Assembly: GCA_031257075.1 (NCBI GenBank)
Contig: JAIRPM010000188.1
Location: forward strand, 1-10,849
Direction: 5' to 3'
Length of the DNA stretch: 10,849 bases
DNA from: Spirochaetaceae bacterium
GTDB lineage: Bacteria; Spirochaetota; Spirochaetia; Treponematales; Breznakiellaceae
The position numbers and the translations under genes were made by a program. The stretch's first letter is position 1. Each line of letters starts with the position of its first letter. Below the pieces are notes generated by a model. That model worked only from the letters and a program-made list of their open reading frames with translations, searched no databases and was not told the DNA's origin. Shown piece by piece: positions 6,343 through 10,849 of this stretch.

Positions 6343-7779
6343 ATGTTTGCAAAAAAAGTTTACGGAGTAGGAATAAAAGGAACCGGAATGTGCGCGCTGG
6401 CTGAATTGCTGCATGGGCAGGGGGTCAGTGTGTCCGGCTCCGATACCGGCGAGCGTTTTTACACTAATGATATTTTATCCCAACTTCATATACCATTTTA
6501 TGAATCATTTGACGCGGCGCATGTTCCGTTAGACGCGGATATAATAATACATTCTGCCGCATATAATACTGAAACAAATCCTGAACTTGCCTATGCCAAG
6601 CGCATGGGATTAAAAATTATGAAATACACCGATGCTCTTGGCGAATATTCAAAATTATTTTACTCATGCGGAATATGCGGCGTAAACGGCAAGACTACAA
6701 CGGCTATAATGACAGGCGCTTTGCTGCGCGGGCTTTCTATGCCGGCACAGGTGCTGGCCGGAAGCGCCTCTGAAAATTTTGCGCGGGCAGACGGCGGCGC
6801 GCGTTCATGTATCAATCTAGGAAACAATTATTTTGTCGCTGAAACCTGCGAATACCGGGGGCATTTTTTGAGTTTTCAACCCCGTATCATTGTACTTACC
6901 AATATTGAACATGACCATCAGGATTTTTTCCCGACATACGAATCTATCCGTGATATGTTTATCCAATACATACACAAACTCCCCCCTGACGGCATCCTGA
7001 TTTATTGCGCCGATGACAAGGGCGCGGTCGAAGCGGTATCAATGATACAAAACAAAAGCATAACAACCGTCCCCTATGGTTTTAAGGCAAACGGTGATTA
7101 TAAAATTGATTCCTGCGTAACCGCAGCCGGTAAAACAGAATGGACGCTTGCCGGTTTTGGCAAAAAACCCTTAACCCTTTACATTCCCGGCCGGCATAAT
7201 GTACTCAATGCGGCGGCGGCGGCGGCATTGTCTTCGGAATTGTTCAGGCATTATAAAAAAGAGCGCGCGCTGCCGGAATCCGCCGTTGACGCGATTTGCC
7301 GCGCTTTTGCGGGCTTTCGCGGCGGCAAACGCCGCTGTGAAATTGTGGGGCAGGCGGGCGGTGTTTTGTTTATTGATGATTACGGCCATCATCCTACGGC
7401 AATAAAAACAACGCTTGAGGGCTTAAAAGAATTTTATTCCGGGCACAGGATAATTGTTAGTTTTATGCCGCATACCTATACACGGACGGCGGCGCTTCTT
7501 TCGGAATTTGCGGCATGCTTTGACGCGGCGGATATTTTGTATTTACACAAAATATATCCATCGGCACGGGAACAATACAATGGGACTATCAGCGGGAAAA
7601 CCCTTTTTGAAGAAACAAAAAAACATCATTCGTGTGTGTATTATATTGATGAACATGAAAATGCTGCTTCTGAAATTCTCCCTGTTCTCAAAGACGGCGA
7701 TGTTTTTGTAACGGTTGGGGCGGGAGATAACTGGAAATTAGGCAGAGCGCTCTATAGCGCAAAACAGAGGCATATATGA
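6343..7779 (+). CDS. murC: UDP-N-acetylmuramate--L-alanine ligase MurC
   Basis: MurC adds L-alanine to UDP-MurNAc with ATP, the first peptide step of peptidoglycan precursor synthesis in the cytoplasm. The 478-residue protein has the three Mur-ligase domains. The UDP-binding domain opens VYGVGIKGTGMCALAELL. The P-loop is GVNGKTTT (113-120), with Asn where MurC usually has His. AETCEY (166-171) keeps the metal/ATP Glu, TNIEHDHQD keeps the catalytic His, and GRHNVLNA plus FRGGKRR lead into the C-terminal domain with DDYGHHPTAI (345-354), MPHTYTR and GAGDNWKLGR. The CEY variant in place of DES also occurs in other phyla. A (GCG)5 run at 7210-7224 encodes a six-Ala stretch. The start has GGGAAA at 6331-6336. 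Its place after two Rrf2 genes and not in a division/cell-wall cluster is unusual. Confidence 0.9.
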   Translation: MFAKKVYGVGIKGTGMCALAELLHGQGVSVSGSDTGERFYTNDILSQLHIPFYESFDAAHVPLDADIIIHSAAYNTETNPELAYAKRMGLKIMKYTDALGEYSKLFYSCGICGVNGKTTTAIMTGALLRGLSMPAQVLAGSASENFARADGGARSCINLGNNYFVAETCEYRGHFLSFQPRIIVLTNIEHDHQDFFPTYESIRDMFIQYIHKLPPDGILIYCADDKGAVEAVSMIQNKSITTVPYGFKANGDYKIDSCVTAAGKTEWTLAGFGKKPLTLYIPGRHNVLNAAAAAALSSELFRHYKKERALPESAVDAICRAFAGFRGGKRRCEIVGQAGGVLFIDDYGHHPTAIKTTLEGLKEFYSGHRIIVSFMPHTYTRTAALLSEFAACFDAADILYLHKIYPSAREQYNGTISGKTLFEETKKHHSCVYYIDEHENAASEILPVLKDGDVFVTVGAGDNWKLGRALYSAKQRHI

Positions 7780-8678
7780 AAAGTATGACAGGCTATGCCG
7801 TCGGCGAATCCGAGAATAATGTGTTTTCCGCATCACTTGAAATAAAAGGCTACAACAGCCGTTTCCTGGATATTGCCGTATATATGCCGGCGCAGTATTC
7901 ATGTATCGAAAACAATATACGAAAAGCCGTGCTTCAATTCTGCCTGCGCGGAAAAGTTGATATTACTATTAGAATAAAAGAAAAACAAAATAATATGCCG
8001 GTGTGCATATCAGAGGCGGCGGCCGGCGCGTACTTAAAAGCGGCTGAAACGCTGCGCCGGCAGATGCAGTCGGCATACGAAGCGGGAGAAACAATGTTAC
8101 AGCCGGAGAACAAACTCCCTATAGCGGCGTTTTTGGGGCTGGAAGGCATATTGGAAACAGAACGCCCGCCCGCTCCTTCCGAGATGTTCCAGGATTTTAT
8201 CATGCCGCTTCTTTTGGACTGCCTGAAACAGTTTGATGCCGCGCGCGCGCATGAAGGCGCAGAGACCGCCGCTGCTATTGCCGAATATGTATTGGTTTTG
8301 AATACACGCATCGCGCTTATAGAACGTTTTTCGGATACTATTGAAAATACGATCAAAAGTAATATCAAAGCGCGTTTTGAGGAACTATTAAAAGACCGTA
8401 TTGATGAACAGCGCGTATTGACCGAGACCGCCGCCCTTTTAATGAAGTGTACTATAGCCGAAGAATTATCCCGGCTGAAGGGGCATCTGAATATGTTTTC
8501 CGCCGTAATAAAAGAAGAACAGGCGCCTTCAAAAAAATTGGAATTTATTTGTCAGGAAATAAACCGCGAAGTAAACACTATCGGTTCAAAATCGCCGCTT
8601 TTGGAGGTAAGCCGCGCCGTTGTTGACTGCAAGGAAGCGCTGGAAAACATTCGTGAACAACTGCGAAATGTGGAGTGA
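7776..8678 (+). CDS. yicC: YicC/YloC-family endoribonuclease
   Basis: A 300-residue protein that starts MKSMTGYAVGE, the family signature, followed by EIKGYNSRFLDI and FCLRGKVDITIRI in the N-terminal domain (about 1-155). The C-terminal DUF1732 domain (about 215-300) contains KKLEFICQEINREVNTIGSK and ends in IREQLRNVE. E. coli YicC was shown to be an endoribonuclease that takes part in RNA turnover. Length fits the usual ~290. The start overlaps the murC stop by four bases (ATGA), indicating translational coupling. Confidence 0.93.
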   Translation: MKSMTGYAVGESENNVFSASLEIKGYNSRFLDIAVYMPAQYSCIENNIRKAVLQFCLRGKVDITIRIKEKQNNMPVCISEAAAGAYLKAAETLRRQMQSAYEAGETMLQPENKLPIAAFLGLEGILETERPPAPSEMFQDFIMPLLLDCLKQFDAARAHEGAETAAAIAEYVLVLNTRIALIERFSDTIENTIKSNIKARFEELLKDRIDEQRVLTETAALLMKCTIAEELSRLKGHLNMFSAVIKEEQAPSKKLEFICQEINREVNTIGSKSPLLEVSRAVVDCKEALENIREQLRNVE

Positions 8679-8681
8679 TAT

Positions 8682-9212
8682 ATGAAAATTGCTATTTCGG
8701 GAAAGAGCGGATGCGGAAATACAACTGTTACAAAACTAGTCGCGCAGAACCTTAATATTGACTATATTAATTTTACATTTAGAAATCTTGCCGAAGAAAA
8801 AGGCATGACACTTTCACAGGTTTTGGAAGCGGCGCGGCATGATGATTACTGGGATAGAGAAACTGATAAATTGCAGATTGAAATGGCGCAGATAGCCGGT
8901 GATTGCGTGCTTGGTTCAAGGCTGGCTATTTGGCTTTTGGAAGAAGCCGATGTAAAAGTATACCTTTTTGCGGATACCGCGACCCGCGTAACCCGGATTT
9001 TGCAGCGTGAAGGCGGTTCATTTGAATCCATAAAACTATTTACCGAGCGCCGTGACGCGGAAGACCATGAACGTTATTTGCGGATATATAATATTGACAA
9101 TGATAATTATCAATTTGTTGATATAATTATTGATGCTGGAAAATATAATGCGGAAGAAATAGCCATGCAGATAACGGACTATGCGCGAAAAAAAATATGT
9201 GTACAAAAATAA
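8682..9212 (+). CDS. cmk: Cytidylate kinase, short archaeal-like type
   Basis: A 176-residue P-loop kinase of the cytidylate-kinase-like family, predicted to phosphorylate (d)CMP with ATP in the cytoplasm. The nucleotide loop is GKSGCGNTT (7-15), where Asn13 sits in the place of the usual Walker A lysine, comparable to the GPPGSGTTT loop of archaeal CMP kinases. Further motifs are NFTFRNLAEEKG, WDRETDKLQ, GDCVLGSRLAIWLLE (the substrate/lid-proximal segment) and the lid-like REGGSFESIKLFTERRDAEDHERY. It is shorter than bacterial Cmk (~225). GGAG at 8672-8675 inside the yicC end serves as ribosome binding site. Function is inferred from family resemblance; another nucleotide kinase role is possible. 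Confidence 0.85.
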   Translation: MKIAISGKSGCGNTTVTKLVAQNLNIDYINFTFRNLAEEKGMTLSQVLEAARHDDYWDRETDKLQIEMAQIAGDCVLGSRLAIWLLEEADVKVYLFADTATRVTRILQREGGSFESIKLFTERRDAEDHERYLRIYNIDNDNYQFVDIIIDAGKYNAEEIAMQITDYARKKICVQK

Positions 9213-10528
9213 ATTACAAAAAAACATTAGCGCGTGCGGGAATGGCTTGTATGTTGTGCCTTTTTTTATGTACAGGCTGTGAAAAACGGACGCTTGTTTT
9301 GTGGACTGATATACCTGAATTTGTACTGTATGTTCAATTGTTTAATACGGCGCAGAATACCTATAAAATCGAAGCGCGTGAAATACGCGGCCTTGCGCAG
9401 GAACTTATTTTTGCCTCGCGGGACAAAAAAAACCGCGTTGATATAGCGGCGGGAAAATGGCTCAAAACAGCCGCTTTAGCATCATTTTGGCAGAAAACAG
9501 ATTTTGTTTTTGACAAAAAGAACATAACAAAAAAAATGTTTTATGCGCCGCTTTTAAATTTTGGACAAAACGGCAGGGAGCAGATTTTGCTTCCGCTGTC
9601 GTTTAATTTAGGCGCTCTTGTATCATTGACGCATAATTCGCGCGCCGAATCCGAAAGCGGGGAAGAAAGCCAAATTTTTATCACGCTCGATGAAATACGG
9701 AAACGCGGCACCGCGTTTAACCGGAATGTAAAAGGCGCGTATACGCGCATGGGTTTTTCGCCGACATGGAACTGGAACGGTGATTTTCTGTACGCGGCTG
9801 CCGAATTGTCAGGAGCGGCGTTCAGGGAAGAAGCGCCGTTTGCTTGGGATGAAACCGCGCTCGAATCTGTCATTGGCGAATTTAGAACATGGCTTAACAA
9901 AGAAAACGGAGGCGCCGCCGCGGAAGATGATTTCATATTTAAGTATTCTTATGAGCCGGTTGAACGGCTTGTTGACCGGGAGCGCATTCTTTTTACTTAT
10001 ATGAAATCAAATTCATTTTTTGCGCTTCCTGCCGAAGAACTCAACAGGCTTGATTACCGGTGGCTGTGGGATGCATCGGGCGGCAGTAAAAAAATCCCTG
10101 TTTTGGAGGACATAGTGATGCTCGGCATAACAAAAAGATGCGCGGCAAAAGGCGCGGCGGCGGCTTTTCTGCGATGGCTCTATGCTGAAGGCACTCAAAA
10201 AGATTTGTTAACGAAGGGCAAGGGCGTATATATTAACGAAACATCGTTTGGCATTTGCGGCGGCTTTTCCGCGGTGCGTTCCGTTACTGAATCTGTCTTT
10301 CCGCAGGCCTATCCGGCATTTCTTTCGCACATCCCCCCGGAAGACTATCTTTTGGCGCCCAACCCGCTTCCCGCGAACTGGCCGGAAATCAAAGAACGCA
10401 TTGTTGTTCCTTATATACGTGAGCGCGTGAAAAACACCGGCGAGGCCGATGTTCGTGATTTGCGGCCGCGCCTTGCCGACTGGCTGCGTATAAACAACCG
10501 CGGACTGCAATTCCACCAGCAGCGTTAG
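9197..10528 (+). CDS. Solute-binding-type lipoprotein
   Basis: A 443-residue secreted lipoprotein resembling extracellular solute-binding proteins of ABC importers. The N-region KINYKKTLAR is basic, followed by a hydrophobic stretch (14-26) and the lipobox LCTGC, giving lipidation at Cys28. The mature part starts RTLVLWTDIPEFVLYVQLFN, a typical first beta-alpha unit of family 1 binding proteins, and has a later hinge-type region VLEDIVMLGITKRCAAKGAA (about 304-323). The start overlaps cmk by 16 bases and has no clear Shine-Dalgarno; an internal ATG at 9242 would remove all basic residues of the signal peptide and is less likely. No permease or ATPase genes accompany it, so ligand and transport role are unknown. 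Confidence 0.8.
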   Translation: MCTKINYKKTLARAGMACMLCLFLCTGCEKRTLVLWTDIPEFVLYVQLFNTAQNTYKIEAREIRGLAQELIFASRDKKNRVDIAAGKWLKTAALASFWQKTDFVFDKKNITKKMFYAPLLNFGQNGREQILLPLSFNLGALVSLTHNSRAESESGEESQIFITLDEIRKRGTAFNRNVKGAYTRMGFSPTWNWNGDFLYAAAELSGAAFREEAPFAWDETALESVIGEFRTWLNKENGGAAAEDDFIFKYSYEPVERLVDRERILFTYMKSNSFFALPAEELNRLDYRWLWDASGGSKKIPVLEDIVMLGITKRCAAKGAAAAFLRWLYAEGTQKDLLTKGKGVYINETSFGICGGFSAVRSVTESVFPQAYPAFLSHIPPEDYLLAPNPLPANWPEIKERIVVPYIRERVKNTGEADVRDLRPRLADWLRINNRGLQFHQQR

Positions 10529-10544
10529 GGCAGGCCGCCGCCCT
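10527..10544 (+). terminator. GC-rich hairpin at the end of the operon
   Basis: AGGGC (10527-10531) pairs with GCCCT (10540-10544); inside, GG pairs with CC around a CCG loop, with one bulged A. It overlaps the stop codon of the solute-binding lipoprotein and ends just before the -35 box of the next promoter. No U-tract follows, so it is at best a weak or factor-assisted terminator. Confidence 0.35.
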
Positions 10545-10545
10545 C

Positions 10546-10575
10546 TTGACAAATTGCATACTATGGAACTATAAT
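10546..10575 (+). promoter_or_regulatory. Consensus sigma70-type promoter
   Basis: TTGACA at 10546-10551 and TATAAT at 10570-10575 are both perfect hexamers, separated by 18 bases. Transcription should start near 10582, leaving a leader of about 69 bases before the lipoprotein gene at 10651. This is the only promoter with both consensus boxes that I find in the window and predicts strong constitutive expression. Confidence 0.85.
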
Positions 10576-10637
10576 TAGTCATACTATATTGAAACAGGGC
10601 GCGGCTATCCGTTTTACGGGCAAATTCTCCCGCGTCC

Positions 10638-10643
10638 AGGAGG
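10638..10643 (+). promoter_or_regulatory. Strong ribosome binding site
   Basis: AGGAGG lies seven bases before the ATG at 10651, an ideal Shine-Dalgarno. It fixes the start of the last gene, which is otherwise short in this window. Confidence 0.85.
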
Positions 10644-10650
10644 TTTTACT

Positions 10651-10849
10651 ATGAAAATAAAATTCTTCAATAGTACGGAAGCCGCCGCCTGCGGGCGCGG
10701 GGCTTATGGTTTTACCGCGGCATTGACGCTGGTTGTATGCGCGCTTGGGCTGATTCTGGCGGGCTGTGGTGAGAGCAGCACGGGGGGGGGGGGGCCACCC
10801 ACAACTGGAAGGACCGTGGAAGAAAAACGGAAGCGTAATACCCGGACCG
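10651..10849 (+). CDS. Lipoprotein with in-frame poly-G tract, 3' end beyond the window
   Basis: The visible 66 codons encode a signal peptide with basic N-terminus (MKIKFFN), a hydrophobic segment (about 21-36: FTAALTLVVCALGLIL) and the lipobox LAGC, lipidated at Cys39. Residues 40-44 (GESST) are followed by Gly45-48 encoded by a run of 13 G. After the run the three frames differ: with 13 G it reads PPTTGRTVEEKRKRNTRT and stays open to the window edge; with one G more it stops after about 14 codons (TAA); with one G fewer it reads HPQLEGPWKKNGSVIPGP, which looks more like a folded-protein beginning. The gene may therefore be out of frame as sequenced. Function is unknown; a surface or periplasmic lipoprotein is expected. 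Confidence 0.75.
   Translation, partial: MKIKFFNSTEAAACGRGAYGFTAALTLVVCALGLILAGCGESSTGGGGPPTTGRTVEEKRKRNTRT
10782..10794 (+). repeat. Homopolymer of 13 G inside lipoprotein gene
   Basis: Thirteen consecutive G start in the third base of the Thr44 codon and continue through four Gly codons. Such long G tracts are prone to slipped-strand mispairing and are known phase-variation switches in several pathogens, including Treponema pallidum. Length could also be a sequencing or assembly error. Confidence 0.9.

Noticed and set aside
6454..6900. MurC with CEY instead of DES as a defective enzyme
   Set aside because: The metal/ATP glutamate before it and the catalytic histidine after it are kept, and the CEY form is known from functional MurC of other phyla.
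7210..7227. (GCG)5 run in murC as a slippage site
   Set aside because: Any change would be in multiples of three and only alter the length of an alanine stretch, so no switching is expected.
7934..8368. Minus-strand open frame of 144 codons within yicC
   Set aside because: Antisense shadow of a well-supported gene, Ser-rich, with no motif.

Overview
The window looks like a chromosomal segment of a spirochaete, most likely a Treponema-type bacterium of moderate GC content. The pointers are a FliQ flagellar export protein, a short archaeal-type cytidylate kinase with a GKSGCGNTT loop, two lipoproteins with loose spirochaete-like lipoboxes, and a long G homopolymer inside a surface-lipoprotein gene. 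All genes lie on the + strand. The genus assignment is inferred from protein family features and not from any search.

Layout. Positions 1-2529 hold the 3' four fifths of an RND efflux permease. Positions 2530-2676 are an intergenic element made of G-rich heptamers, a 48-bp AT-rich hairpin and C-rich heptamers in opposite orientation. Positions 2699-3085 encode a small PII-like protein, of the kind often found beside RND exporters. Positions 3140-4236 hold a fliQ gene separated from its usual partners, followed by a ymdB-type metallophosphoesterase. Positions 4305-10528 form a tight, probably co-transcribed block: a Cys/Met-metabolism PLP enzyme, two overlapping Rrf2 regulators (one with an IscR-like Fe-S cysteine triad, one without), murC, yicC, cmk and a solute-binding lipoprotein. 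A textbook sigma70 promoter at 10546-10575 then drives a new lipoprotein gene that runs off the right edge and carries a run of 13 G just after its lipidation site.

How the genes work together. The RND pump and PII-like protein plausibly form an export module with a small-molecule sensor. The PLP enzyme plus the Fe-S-type Rrf2 regulator suggest sulfur amino acid metabolism under Fe-S or redox control. murC, yicC and cmk are housekeeping genes for cell wall, RNA turnover and pyrimidine nucleotides. No complete new multi-gene system is evident. The most notable signals are the poly-G lipoprotein (possible phase variation), the orphan fliQ, the paired Rrf2 genes and the G-rich/palindromic intergenic element. 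No intergenic stretch exceeds 300 bases, and I see no rRNA, tRNA or CRISPR.
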